Assembly (NCBI GenBank): GCA_019118745.1 | Contig: DWYJ01000087.1 | Location: forward strand, 88,515-129,262 | Source of the DNA: Candidatus Desulfovibrio gallistercoris | Lineage (GTDB): Bacteria; Desulfobacterota; Desulfovibrionia; Desulfovibrionales; Desulfovibrionaceae | DNA length: 40,748 bases | Reading direction: 5' to 3' | Shown here: one piece after another, positions 18,383 to 25,895 of the stretch | Layout: every line of letters begins with the position of its first letter | Numbering within the stretch: position 1 is the first letter of the stretch | Notes under the pieces: model-generated | Seen by the model: only the letters and a program-made list of their open reading frames with translations | What the model was told of the DNA's origin: nothing | The model's database searches: none | Made by a program: the position numbers and the translations under genes

Positions 18383-18411
18383 AGGATAGAACCCCTTTTC
18401 AATGAAAGCAA
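18383..18411 (-). promoter_or_regulatory. Possible sigma-70 promoter of the autotransporter gene
   Basis: Minus strand TTGCTT, 17-base spacer, TATCCT. Only moderate box matches, but spacing is ideal and the region upstream (18412-18440) is AT-rich, unlike its surroundings. The rest of the gap up to the tRNA terminator at 18564 shows nothing else. Confidence 0.4.
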
Positions 18412-18563
18412 TAGTTGTAGAAGATAATATATCGGTATATCGCAAGGGATGGAGCATTTTACCTTTTTCGGTGGCAAAACGCCCCGGCGTGACGAGTTCT
18501 CGCAGGCCATCCGCAGACGAAGCAATGGCGGACCGCCCCTGCGCCGGCATAGTGCGCTGCAAT

Positions 18564-18599
18564 GAAAAAAGGGATCACGGAGCTTGACCGTGATCCCTT
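18564..18599 (-). terminator. Intrinsic terminator of the tRNA gene
   Basis: Minus strand AAGGGATCACGG / CCGTGATCCCTT, a perfect 12-bp stem with a 7-base loop, followed by a T-run. It lies 9 bases past the CCA end of the tRNA. Confidence 0.92.
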
Positions 18600-18607
18600 G
18601 TTCTTTC

Positions 18608-18683
18608 TGGTGGAGAAGAGGAGACTTGAACTCCCGACCCCCGCCTTGCGAAGGCGATGCTCTCCCAGCTGAGCTACTTCCCC
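18608..18683 (-). tRNA. tRNA-Ala (anticodon CGC)
   Basis: 76 bases that fold as a full cloverleaf: acceptor GGGGAAG / CTTCTCC, D arm GCTC / GAGC, anticodon stem TCGCC / GGCGG around the loop TTCGCAA (anticodon CGC, reading GCG), T arm GGGAG / CTCCT with TTCAAGT, and an encoded CCA end. One G-T pair in the acceptor stem and one in each of the anticodon and T stems. It lies between the aprA 3' end and the autotransporter, with its own terminator. Confidence 0.95.
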
Positions 18684-18761
18684 TTTTGTGCGTTCACACA
18701 AGAGTGGTATCTAACCGAAACGCGGGGTCATGTCAATCTTTTTTCCGCCCTTGTCTGCGGC

Positions 18762-18888
18762 TGGAGCGCTTTGTCTTTGAAAAAGGCGAACGCGAGACGG
18801 CGGCACAAGCGCCGCTCGGGCCAAACCAAGCGGAAAAACCGCGCTTTTTCCGCGAAACGCCAAGCGTTTCAAACGGGAAGTGTCCTAG
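18762..18888 (-). repeat. Four-hairpin repeat, copy D
   Basis: About 127 bp in the gap between aprA and the tRNA, in the same direction as aprA transcription. The stem GCGGAAAAA / TTTTTCCGC is perfect and stem 1 (GAAACGC / GCGTTTC) is intact. Its CTAG end overlaps the aprA stop codon (18885-18887). Confidence 0.75.
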
Positions 18889-20876
18889 CTGTCCCCCTCG
18901 GGGACAAGCTGGATGTAGGGCCGCTTGAAGAGGCGCGTCTCGCCGCTTTTCGGATCATGGACGGAGTTGACGAAGCACTTCCACGCGGCGTCATCCAGCG
19001 GCATATGGTCGCTGCGGTAGTAGAAGCCGGGGTAGCGGGTCTCCTCGCGGAAGGCCATATGCTGCATGTGCAGGCGGACGGTCCAGAGGCGGTGATAGTT
19101 CTCCCAGCAGCGCAGGAGCTCGTGCAGATCGCGGGCGGCCAGACGCGCGGAGTCCTCCTCCAGCATGTCCAGCAGCTCGAAACCGCGCTCGAGCATGGCC
19201 TGCGAGGTGATGTAGAAGGTGGAGACGCCGCCGCCGTATTCGTCCGTGCATTTCATGAGCCGCAGCATGAAGTGGCGGGGCGTCAGCATGTGGGGGTTCA
19301 CCTCGACGTCGGTGCTGGCGTCCTTGTAGGCCTGGAAGGTGCGCCACGGCGCATAGATCATGTCGGCCAGGGCCTGCGGTGTCTGCGCCAGGGTCGGTTT
19401 TTCCCCGGCATGGTCCACGCACCAGCGCACCATCTGCTTGCCGGCGATACGGCCTTCGGCGTGTGAGCCGGAAGAGAACTTGTGTCCGGAAGCGCCCACG
19501 CCGTCCCCGCAGGTGAACAGCCCCTCGATGGTGGTCATGCGGTTGTAGACCTTGCCGTTGGCGGCCCGGATCTTGTATTCGGCGGGCACCCAGTCCTCAT
19601 CCGGACCGGAGACCCAGATGCCGCAGCAGCCCGAATGCGAGCCCAGCAGGTAGGGTTCGGTGGGCATGATCTCCGAGCCGCGTTCTTCCGGTGCGGTATT
19701 GGTGCTGGCCCAGAGATTGGCCTGCGCCACGCACATGTCCAGAAAATCTTCCCAGGCTTCGCTTTCCAGGGCTTTCTGCTGCTTTTCGTCCAGAGTGGCA
19801 AAGGTGCTGCGCAGGGCCGTGCGGGTATCCATGAGGATGGGCCCGCGGCCTTCGCGCATCTCCCGCAGCATCATATGGTTGCGCAGGCAGGTGGGCACCA
19901 CGCGGCCGCGGGCGTAGCCGCGTTCCTCATAGGGACGCAGCATGCCCCTGTTGGTCTCGCAATAGTCCTCGCCCAGGGCGTTGACGGCCTTTGCCCGGAA
20001 AAGCAGGAACCATGCCCCCACCGGACCGTAGCCGTCCTTGAAGCGTGCCGGGACGAAGCGGTTTTCCATCATGGTCATTTCCGCGCCGATCTGGGCGCTC
20101 ATGGCGTAGGTGGAACCGGCGTTCCACACGGGATACCAGGCCCGGCCCAAGCCCTCGCCGCAGGAGCGGGGGCGGTAGACGTTCACCGCGCCGCCGGCGG
20201 CCAGCAGGACGGCCTTTGCCCGGAAGACGTGCACCTCGTTGCGGCGGACGCTGAAGCCCACGGCCCCGGCGATGCGCCCGGGATCGTCCTTGTCCGTCAG
20301 CAGCCGGACGATGAAGACGCGTTCAAGGATACGTTCAGGCCCCAGCGCCTTGCGGGCGGCTTCCGCCACGATGCATTTGTAGGATTCGCCGTTGATCATG
20401 ATCTGCCAGCGGCCGGAGCGCACGGGCTTGTCTCCCTTGCGCAGGGACTTGCCGGCGGCCCTGGCTTCGGCCCCGTCCAGATTGTGGCCGTCCTCGCCCT
20501 TGATCCAGCAGGGCAGGCCCCAGTCCTCGAAAAGGTGGACGGAATCGTCCACATGGCGGCCCACGTCATAGATGAGGTCTTCCCGCACAAGGCCCATGAG
20601 GTCGGTGCGCACCATGCGCACATAGTCTTCCGGGCTGTTGTCGCCCAGATAGGTGTTGATGGCGGAAAGGCCCTGCGCCACGGCGCCGCTGCGTTCCAGC
20701 GCCGCCTTGTCCACCATGAGCATCTTCAGGCCGTGGCGGTCTCCCCAGCGTACGGCTTCATAGGCCGCGCCGCAGGCGCCCATGCCGCCGCCGATGATGA
20801 GCATATCCAGATCGTGTTCGATGATGTCAGGCGTAGCCAGCGGCAGGCCGGCCTGCGGGGACTGTTCGTAACTCAT
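18885..20876 (-). CDS. aprA: Adenylylsulfate (APS) reductase alpha subunit
   Basis: 663 residues, normal for the family. It reduces APS to sulfite and AMP, the second step of dissimilatory sulfate reduction, in the cytoplasm. The N-terminus has the FAD-binding motif IIGGGMGACGAAYEA (about 28-42); signatures of dissimilatory AprA include MVDKAALERSGAVAQGLSAI, RAKAVLLAAGGAVNVYRPRS and SHSGCCGIWVSGPDEDW. The C-terminal helical part is complete. The ATG has a GGGAGGAC site and overlaps the aprB stop as ATGA, so the subunits are translationally coupled. The qmoABC genes, which often follow aprBA in sulfate reducers, are not downstream; a repeat and a tRNA are there instead. Confidence 0.97.
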   Translation of the reverse strand: MSYEQSPQAGLPLATPDIIEHDLDMLIIGGGMGACGAAYEAVRWGDRHGLKMLMVDKAALERSGAVAQGLSAINTYLGDNSPEDYVRMVRTDLMGLVREDLIYDVGRHVDDSVHLFEDWGLPCWIKGEDGHNLDGAEARAAGKSLRKGDKPVRSGRWQIMINGESYKCIVAEAARKALGPERILERVFIVRLLTDKDDPGRIAGAVGFSVRRNEVHVFRAKAVLLAAGGAVNVYRPRSCGEGLGRAWYPVWNAGSTYAMSAQIGAEMTMMENRFVPARFKDGYGPVGAWFLLFRAKAVNALGEDYCETNRGMLRPYEERGYARGRVVPTCLRNHMMLREMREGRGPILMDTRTALRSTFATLDEKQQKALESEAWEDFLDMCVAQANLWASTNTAPEERGSEIMPTEPYLLGSHSGCCGIWVSGPDEDWVPAEYKIRAANGKVYNRMTTIEGLFTCGDGVGASGHKFSSGSHAEGRIAGKQMVRWCVDHAGEKPTLAQTPQALADMIYAPWRTFQAYKDASTDVEVNPHMLTPRHFMLRLMKCTDEYGGGVSTFYITSQAMLERGFELLDMLEEDSARLAARDLHELLRCWENYHRLWTVRLHMQHMAFREETRYPGFYYRSDHMPLDDAAWKCFVNSVHDPKSGETRLFKRPYIQLVPEGDS

Positions 20877-21379
20877 GCGTCCTCCCGGCGGGGGCTGTGC
20901 GTGCGAAAAATGCGCTGCTTGTCCGGCTCGCTGACCGCGGCGCTCGTCTGCATGGCCTGAGCGGGCCCGGCGGCCGGGGCCGCTTCCGTGCTCAGGCGGT
21001 TGTCTTCCAGCGAGGCATCCTGAGCCAGGGGGGCCGGCGGTTCGATGGAATCCTCGGCCGTGGTGCGGATGGGGAAGCTGAAGCGTTTTTGCAGGCCGTT
21101 GCGGAAGCGGACGGTCCAGGAGATCTGCTGCGAACCGCGCAGGGGCAGACAGACGCCGCCCAGCGGGGCGAAGTCCGCATAGGGACGGACGGAGATGGCC
21201 CCCTGCGGGCAGATCTTGACGCAGGAATAGCATTCCCAGCAGGCGTCCGGTTCCTGATTGAAGGCTTTCATGCTCGTGCTGTCCAGCAGCATGAGGTCAT
21301 TGGGGCAGACGTACATGCAGGCGGTACGCTGACCGCCCTTGCAGCCGTCGCACTTGGCGGGATCGACATAGGTGGGCAT
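20873..21379 (-). CDS. aprB: APS reductase beta subunit (two [4Fe-4S] clusters)
   Basis: 168 residues. Two ferredoxin-type cluster motifs are visible: CDGCKGG ... CMYVCP near the N-terminus and CWECYSCVKICP at about 47-58. The beta subunit passes electrons from the membrane donor to the FAD of AprA. The C-terminal half wraps the alpha subunit in known structures; here it ends in a longer, Ala/Ser-rich tail than the family core. The ATG at 21379 follows a GAGGAG site. The stop overlaps the aprA start. A strong hairpin with a T-run ends about 12 bases upstream of the start codon. Confidence 0.97.
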   Translation of the reverse strand: MPTYVDPAKCDGCKGGQRTACMYVCPNDLMLLDSTSMKAFNQEPDACWECYSCVKICPQGAISVRPYADFAPLGGVCLPLRGSQQISWTVRFRNGLQKRFSFPIRTTAEDSIEPPAPLAQDASLEDNRLSTEAAPAAGPAQAMQTSAAVSEPDKQRIFRTHSPRREDA

Positions 21380-21390
21380 GGCGGCTCCTC

Positions 21391-21438
21391 TAAAATAAAG
21401 AGACCCCCTTCGGCTGCCTGCGGGCGTGCCGAAGGGGG
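21391..21438 (-). terminator. Terminator (or attenuator) between pgl and aprB
   Basis: Minus strand CCCCCTTCGGC / GCCGAAGGGGG, a perfect 11-bp stem with a 13-base loop, then TCTCTTTATTTTA. It fits the end of pgl, but the T-run touches the aprB ribosome site (21381-21390), leaving no space for an aprBA promoter downstream of it. It may therefore act as a leader attenuator for aprBA. Confidence 0.75.
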
Positions 21439-21453
21439 CGGGGCTGACGGGCG

Positions 21454-22200
21454 TTATTCTCCGGTGGCCGCGGCCTCATCCACGACCCAGATGAGGTCGC
21501 CGACGCTCGGCCGCACGAACTGGGCGGGCAGGGTCGGCTCGTCCAGCAGGTTGAGCGTCTTGGAGAGCACGGCATGCTTTTCCTTGCCGGTGACGAGGAA
21601 CATGCAGCAGCGGGAGTTGTTGATGACCGGCAGGGTCAGGGTGAGCCGGTCGGCCTTGCGTTCCGGTACGTACTGGTCGATGACCAGGCGTCTGCGTTCC
21701 AGCAGGGCGGGGGAGTTGGGGAAGATGGAGCCCGTATGGCCGTCATCGCCGACGCCCAGCAGCATGAAGTCGAAGCGGGGGATCTCGGTGGGGCCGATGT
21801 TGAAGTCGGCACGGATCTGCTCTTCATACATGGTGGCGGCCTTCACCGGATCGAGTTCGCCGCGCATGCGGAAAAAGTGCGTCACCGGCAGATGCGAGAG
21901 CATCTCACGCCGGGCGAGACCGTAATTGCTGTCCGGATGATCCGGCCCGACACAGCGTTCATCCACCCAGAAAAAGGTGATCTTGTCCCACGGCAGACGA
22001 TCCGCCCAGTCATGGGCGGTCAGCAGGCGGAAGAGCGGGATGGGGGTCTGCCCCCCGGAAAGGGCGATCTTGAAGACGCCGCGTTCACTGACCGCTTCCT
22101 CACAGGCGGCGGCAAGGATGTGCGCGGCGCGTTCGGCCATGGCCGCCGGATTTTTGTGGATGTGTACGGAAAGATGTATGGAACGGCTGCGAGCTTGCAT
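21454..22200 (-). CDS. pgl: 6-phosphogluconolactonase
   Basis: 248 residues. The SugarP_isomerase/lactonase fold is shown by IALSGGQTPIPLFRLL (phosphate-binding loop, about 46-61), FFWVDERCVGPDHPDSN (catalytic region) and MLLGVGDDGHTGSIFPNSP. It hydrolyses 6-phosphoglucono-lactone in the oxidative pentose phosphate pathway in the cytoplasm. The ATG at 22200 has an AAGGAG site; the N-terminal MQARSRSIHLSVHIHK is somewhat basic. It is the gene directly upstream of aprB on the same strand, separated by a terminator; no zwf or gnd is in the window. Confidence 0.93.
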   Translation of the reverse strand: MQARSRSIHLSVHIHKNPAAMAERAAHILAAACEEAVSERGVFKIALSGGQTPIPLFRLLTAHDWADRLPWDKITFFWVDERCVGPDHPDSNYGLARREMLSHLPVTHFFRMRGELDPVKAATMYEEQIRADFNIGPTEIPRFDFMLLGVGDDGHTGSIFPNSPALLERRRLVIDQYVPERKADRLTLTLPVINNSRCCMFLVTGKEKHAVLSKTLNLLDEPTLPAQFVRPSVGDLIWVVDEAAATGE

Positions 22201-22491
22201 AAAGGGGACTCCTTCTTTTACAGAAGGCAGTATGCCATAGGCCGGATGCGGAGAAAAGGCTTTTTTGCGACGTTTTCCCGACGTGTTTGCCGCATGGAGG
22301 CGCAACGGGCGTCTTGAGCGCTGCGTCCCTGCCCGTCGCGCCTTCCCTCCGTGCCGTACGCGGCCGTATTTTCTGTTGAAGCCATGTTCCCGATAACGTA
22401 AAAGAACGGGGAAGGCCGCACCGCCGCCGGCATGGCATGCCGGGCCGTGGGGCCGGATCCCTTGCGCCGTACGTTTTTTCAGGAGATGACC

Positions 22492-23175
22492 ATGCTGCCC
22501 GCCATCCATATCGACCCCGCCCTGCTGGAACGCTGTCCGCATACGCGCCTGGGCTGTCTTGCCCACATGGTGACGGTGGAGCCCTCCCGCGAGGATCTGC
22601 AAACCTACCTGGGCGAGGTGATGGCTCCCTTCCTGCGGCATATGCTCGAGGAGACGCCCCTGGCGGATATCCCCAATCTGAGCGAATCCCGCGCCGCCTA
22701 CAAGGCCTTCGACAAGGATCCCGGCCGCTACCGCATCTCGTCGGAAGCCCTGTACCGCCGTATCCGGCAGGGCAAGGAGCTCTACCGCATCAACAGCATC
22801 GTGGACGCCAACAATCTGGCCTCCCTGGAGACGGGCTTCTCCATCGGCTCCTACGATCTCAACGCCATCAGCGGCGATATCGTGCTCCGTCTCGGGCGCG
22901 AGGGGGAAGCGTACACCGGCATCGGCAAGGACAGCATCGACCTTTGCCGCCTGCCCCTGCTCGTGGATGAGCAGGGACCGTTCGGCGGCGCTACCAGCGA
23001 CTCCACGCGCGCCATGATCACCGAGACCACGGCCGCCTGCCTGACCGTCATCTACGGCTTCTCCACGCAACCGCAGCTGGAAGAGGCCCTGGCCCTGACG
23101 GCCCGCCATTTTGCCGTGTATACGGAAAGCCGTCCTCTGGTCACGCCGTTCATCGTGCAGGGGGAAGGGGCCTGA
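22492..23175 (+). CDS. B3/B4 tRNA-binding domain protein (PheT-like editing domain)
   Basis: 227 residues. The body (SREDLQTYLGEVM ... SESRAAYKAFDKDPGRYRIS ... ALYRRIRQGKELYRINSIVDANNLASLETGFSIGSYDLN, quoted in parts) matches the free-standing B3/B4 domain, the part of the phenylalanyl-tRNA synthetase beta chain that edits Tyr-tRNA(Phe). Stand-alone versions are thought to act on mischarged tRNA or free amino acids; the substrate here is unknown. Of two ATGs at 22486 and 22492, the second has correct spacing from the AGGAG site. It is followed 13 bases later by trmO, so the pair is probably one transcript with a tRNA-quality theme. Confidence 0.85.
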   Translation: MLPAIHIDPALLERCPHTRLGCLAHMVTVEPSREDLQTYLGEVMAPFLRHMLEETPLADIPNLSESRAAYKAFDKDPGRYRISSEALYRRIRQGKELYRINSIVDANNLASLETGFSIGSYDLNAISGDIVLRLGREGEAYTGIGKDSIDLCRLPLLVDEQGPFGGATSDSTRAMITETTAACLTVIYGFSTQPQLEEALALTARHFAVYTESRPLVTPFIVQGEGA

Positions 23176-23188
23176 AAGAGGGAGCGCC

Positions 23189-23698
23189 ATGCAGCGGTTT
23201 TCCTTCCAGCCCATCGGCGTCATCCATAGCCGCCACCATGTGGCGGCGCAGACGCCCATCCAGCCCGTCTATGCCGCCGATTTCCCCGGCACCGTGGAGG
23301 TCTTTCCCGCCTTTGCCGCCGGCCTGAGGGATCTGGACGGCTATTCGCACATCTATCTGCTCTATGTCCTTGACCGGGCGGGAGAACCGCGGCTTGCGGT
23401 AAAGCCCTTCCTGCAGGATGTGGAGCGCGGCGTCTTTGCCACGCGCGCGCCGTGCCGCCCCAATCCCATCGGCATGAGCATCGTCCCCCTCCTGCGGGTG
23501 GAGGGCAACATCCTGCATGTGGGCGCTCTGGATATCCTGGACGGCACCCCGCTGCTGGACATCAAGCCCTATTCGCGCCGTTTCGACTGCCTGACCGAAA
23601 CGCGCAACGGCTGGCAGGACGAGGTGGACGAAGCGCAAGCCCGTATCCGCGGCCGCCGCGACTGTCCCCCCGCCAGTCCCGCCATGCCGGAAGGATGA
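23189..23698 (+). CDS. trmO: tRNA (N6-threonylcarbamoyladenosine37-N6)-methyltransferase TrmO
   Basis: 169 residues of the YaeB/TsaA family: FQPIGVIHSRH at the N-terminus, LDGYSHIYLLYVLDRAG, and the signature FATRAPCRPNPIGMSIVPLLRVEG. TrmO uses SAM to methylate t6A at position 37 of some tRNAs. It lacks the C-terminal extension of the E. coli enzyme (235 residues), as do many shorter homologues. The ATG follows a GAGGGAG site. Confidence 0.92.
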   Translation: MQRFSFQPIGVIHSRHHVAAQTPIQPVYAADFPGTVEVFPAFAAGLRDLDGYSHIYLLYVLDRAGEPRLAVKPFLQDVERGVFATRAPCRPNPIGMSIVPLLRVEGNILHVGALDILDGTPLLDIKPYSRRFDCLTETRNGWQDEVDEAQARIRGRRDCPPASPAMPEG

Positions 23699-23903
23699 CC
23701 TTCCCGCCGGCGCGGGAGCCGGGGAGCCTCTTCGTTCCTGGCCGGAGGGAACGCCGTTCGCCCTGCGTGCCGCGCAGAGCGCACGACGGCAGGCATGGCC
23801 GTCCGCCTGTTCATTACAGGCGGGACAGACCTGTCCCGTCTCCGCCCCTGTCTGCGGCCCTCTTACAGACACATCTGTTCTTCTCGGGAAACCTCTTGTC
23901 TCT

Positions 23904-23992
23904 TAGAGCGATTCCCGTTTGAAACGCCTGGCGCTTCAAATCCTGCGGCCTGTCGTTTTGCGTTCTTTCTTTTTCAAAAACAAAACGCTCTA
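23904..23992 (+). repeat. Four-hairpin repeat, copy C (internally deleted)
   Basis: 89 bp: it has the start TAGAGCG, stem 1 (TTTGAAACGC / GCGCTTCAAA), the GCGGCCTGTCGTTTTGCG block and the end CAAAACGCTCTA, but lacks the two central stems. TAGAGCG and CGCTCTA at the two ends show that the element has inverted termini. The surrounding gap (23699-24006) holds no gene. Confidence 0.8.
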
Positions 23993-24006
23993 GATTTTTT
24001 CCGATA

Positions 24007-24036
24007 TTGATGGACTTCTTGTCGAGGCGATATGAT
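24007..24036 (+). promoter_or_regulatory. Sigma-70-type promoter of the MucR-like gene
   Basis: TTGATG, an 18-base spacer and TATGAT, in an AT-rich stretch about 75 bases before the ATG. It starts 15 bases after the end of repeat copy C. Confidence 0.5.
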
Positions 24037-24109
24037 ATTTGTCTGAAAAATGCTTGAGCTTTATATAGTTTTATGTAAATTTGGCAAAAAATGAAGAGGA
24101 GAATAGAGT

Positions 24110-24613
24110 ATGGCTCTTGAAGACAAGGATATCCTTAACGCCGTATTCAACAGGTTCTCTGATCAGCCTGTTGAGTTCATCATGGCCCAGTATGAGATCG
24201 CCAAACGCATGAATATGGATATCGAGCGCCGTCTGTCGGAAAGGCAGGCCTGCGAAGCCGGTGAGCCTTTGCCGGAAAGCGTGACGAAAACGGCGGCGCC
24301 GGAAGAGGAGAAAGCGCAGGAAGCTCCCAAGTCCAGAAAGCCGGATGCCGGGGATCTTGTCTGCAAGCCGGAAGAGGCCATAACGGATGCGTACATCAAG
24401 TGCTGCCTCTGCGGCAAGGAGAGCTCTTCCCTGACGTCGCGTCATCTGGCGCAGCATGGCATCAGCGTGGAAGAGTACAAGCAATTGTGCGGTTATGCCG
24501 AAGACCAAAAGCTTATGTCCGGGAACTTCGAACGCAAGATGCGGCATAATGTGCAGCGGGCCCAGCAGGCGCGCATGAAGAACCTGCGCGAAAAGGAAAA
24601 AAGCGCTTCCTAG
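24110..24613 (+). CDS. MucR/Ros-family zinc-finger transcription regulator
   Basis: 167 residues. Residues 1-40 (LNAVFNRFSDQPVEFIMAQYEIAKRM) resemble the MucR oligomerisation region. Residues 45-90 are a charged linker. Residues 94-165 carry the Ros-type finger: C98-x2-C101 and H112-x3-H116 (IKCCLCGKESSSLTSRHLAQHGI), then VEEYKQLCGY and a basic tail. MucR proteins are best known in alphaproteobacteria as silencers of surface and motility genes that bind AT-rich DNA; several copies per genome are usual in Desulfovibrio. The ATG at 24110 follows an AGGAG site. It is a single gene with its own promoter; targets cannot be told from here. Confidence 0.9.
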   Translation: MALEDKDILNAVFNRFSDQPVEFIMAQYEIAKRMNMDIERRLSERQACEAGEPLPESVTKTAAPEEEKAQEAPKSRKPDAGDLVCKPEEAITDAYIKCCLCGKESSSLTSRHLAQHGISVEEYKQLCGYAEDQKLMSGNFERKMRHNVQRAQQARMKNLREKEKSAS

Positions 24614-24630
24614 CCTCTGGACGCATCATC

Positions 24631-24720
24631 GTTTCCTGTCGAAACGCTCCGCATCCCAAATCCTGCGGCTCGTCATTTCGCGGGAAAAATGCGTTTTTCC
24701 GCTCATGGGCGCCGCCGCAT
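24631..24720 (+). repeat. Four-hairpin repeat, copy G (partial)
   Basis: Only the left part is preserved: TCGAAACGCTCCGCATCCC, AATCCTGCGGCTCGTCATTTCGCGG and AATGCGTTTTTCCGCTCA, after which similarity stops near GGCGCCGCCGC. It occupies the gap between the MucR-like gene and the convergent CapA-like gene. Confidence 0.6.
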
Positions 24721-24770
24721 CCTGCCGGAGAGCGGACGCACCGGTCGCTGACGGCGCGCCCTGAAAAAGG

Positions 24771-25694
24771 CTACTGGCTGCCGCGGGCAGGATAGAAGGA
24801 ATATTGCCAGTTGTCCGTATGCCCCAGCAGCCATACCGCCTCCTTGTTGCCGTTCGTCAGATCAATACGGACGCGCAACAGGCGGACATCCCGGTGATTC
24901 TTCCACTTGCGGTTGCCGCCGAAAAGGAAATTGCCCAGGCTCCAGGCGACCAGCGTCCTGCGCGGACTGTCCCAGAGGATCTCCACCCCGCCGTACAGAT
25001 GGCTGTGCGCGAACAGCACGACATCGGCTCCGGCCGCGGCAAAGAGATCCGCCCATTGGCGCTGCCGCAGCGTTGGCTCCAGCTGTCCCTCCACGCCGTC
25101 ATGCGAGTAGACGATGATGAGGCTTTCCGGCACGGCCTGCCGCAGCGTGCGTATCCACTCGCGCAGGAGCGGGTAGCTCAGGGTGACCAGCTGCGGGCCG
25201 CTGCCGATCTGGGACATGGGAGAGCCGGTGAGCAGATAGACGGGCGTGGGGCTGCCAAAGGCCAGCGGCAGCGGCGCGTAGCGGCCGCGCGGATGCAGGC
25301 CGTTCTGGGCGATGCCGTTCTGTTCCAGCATATGCAGGAGGTTCGCGGCCCCTTCCTCATAGCCGTCGAACACATGGTTGTTGGCGGTGCAGGCTGCGCC
25401 GTTGGCAAAGCGCATCTGCGGGAAGAACAGCTCATCGGCATGGAAGATGTAGAGGTTTCCCTTGGAATGGGAGGCCGGTCCGGCATTCTCGCAATTCCAG
25501 AGAAAAACGTCGGCCTGTTCGATGCGGCGGCGGGTCTCCGGGGCAAAGAGCAGGGAGGGGATGGGGGCATCCAGCATGCCACCGCCAAGCATCACGTCCC
25601 CGGCCGCCAGAATCTCCAGATCGCGCGCACGGGCGGGCGAGCAGAGCAGGAAGCAGACGGCGAGCAGCAGGCAGAAGCGGCAGAGATGGGGCAT
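24771..25694 (-). CDS. CapA-family secreted metallophosphatase-like protein
   Basis: 307 residues from the ATG at 25694. A signal peptide (CRFCLLLAVCFLLCSPARA) is followed by the CapA fold: ILAAGDVMLGGGM (first metal loop), ADVFLWNCENAG, ANNHVFDGYEEG (metal-binding N-H), VYSHDGVEG, and VVLFAHSHLYGG (H-x-H near 245). CapA/PgsA proteins belong to a calcineurin-like group linked to poly-gamma-glutamate export, but many members have other or unknown envelope roles; no pgsBC partners are nearby. The start is unsure: no good ribosome site precedes 25694, and an in-frame ATG at 25775 gives a 334-residue form with an odd pre-signal extension. Confidence 0.8.
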   Translation of the reverse strand: MPHLCRFCLLLAVCFLLCSPARARDLEILAAGDVMLGGGMLDAPIPSLLFAPETRRRIEQADVFLWNCENAGPASHSKGNLYIFHADELFFPQMRFANGAACTANNHVFDGYEEGAANLLHMLEQNGIAQNGLHPRGRYAPLPLAFGSPTPVYLLTGSPMSQIGSGPQLVTLSYPLLREWIRTLRQAVPESLIIVYSHDGVEGQLEPTLRQRQWADLFAAAGADVVLFAHSHLYGGVEILWDSPRRTLVAWSLGNFLFGGNRKWKNHRDVRLLRVRIDLTNGNKEAVWLLGHTDNWQYSFYPARGSQ

Positions 25695-25811
25695 GGCGAC
25701 CGGACACAGGGGTGAGAGGACGCGACCCTGCCGGCAAAGGGGCTTCAGGGTCTGCGGAACGTCTCTGCTTTGCATACTTGCCCGGACAAGGCAAGCCTTT
25801 CTTTCGTACGC

Positions 25812-25845
25812 AAAAAGGGCTTCCCCGCGTGGACGGGAAAGCCCT
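25812..25845 (-). terminator. Intrinsic terminator of the catabolic gene set
   Basis: Minus strand GGGCTTTCCCGT / GCGGGGAAGCCC with a short loop, followed by TTTTTG. It ends the transcript that finishes with the racemase-like gene. Confidence 0.8.
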
Positions 25846-25895
25846 GGGAGGACGGGGGCGAAAGGGGGTGTCCGCCGCCCGATAGCGTGGCGTGT

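Noticed and set aside
18459..18701. 80-codon minus-strand frame beginning MCERTKGEVAQLGEHRLRKA
   Set aside because: It reads through tRNA-Ala and its terminator; 'GEVAQLGEHRLRKAGVGSS' type translations are a known artefact of tRNA genes.
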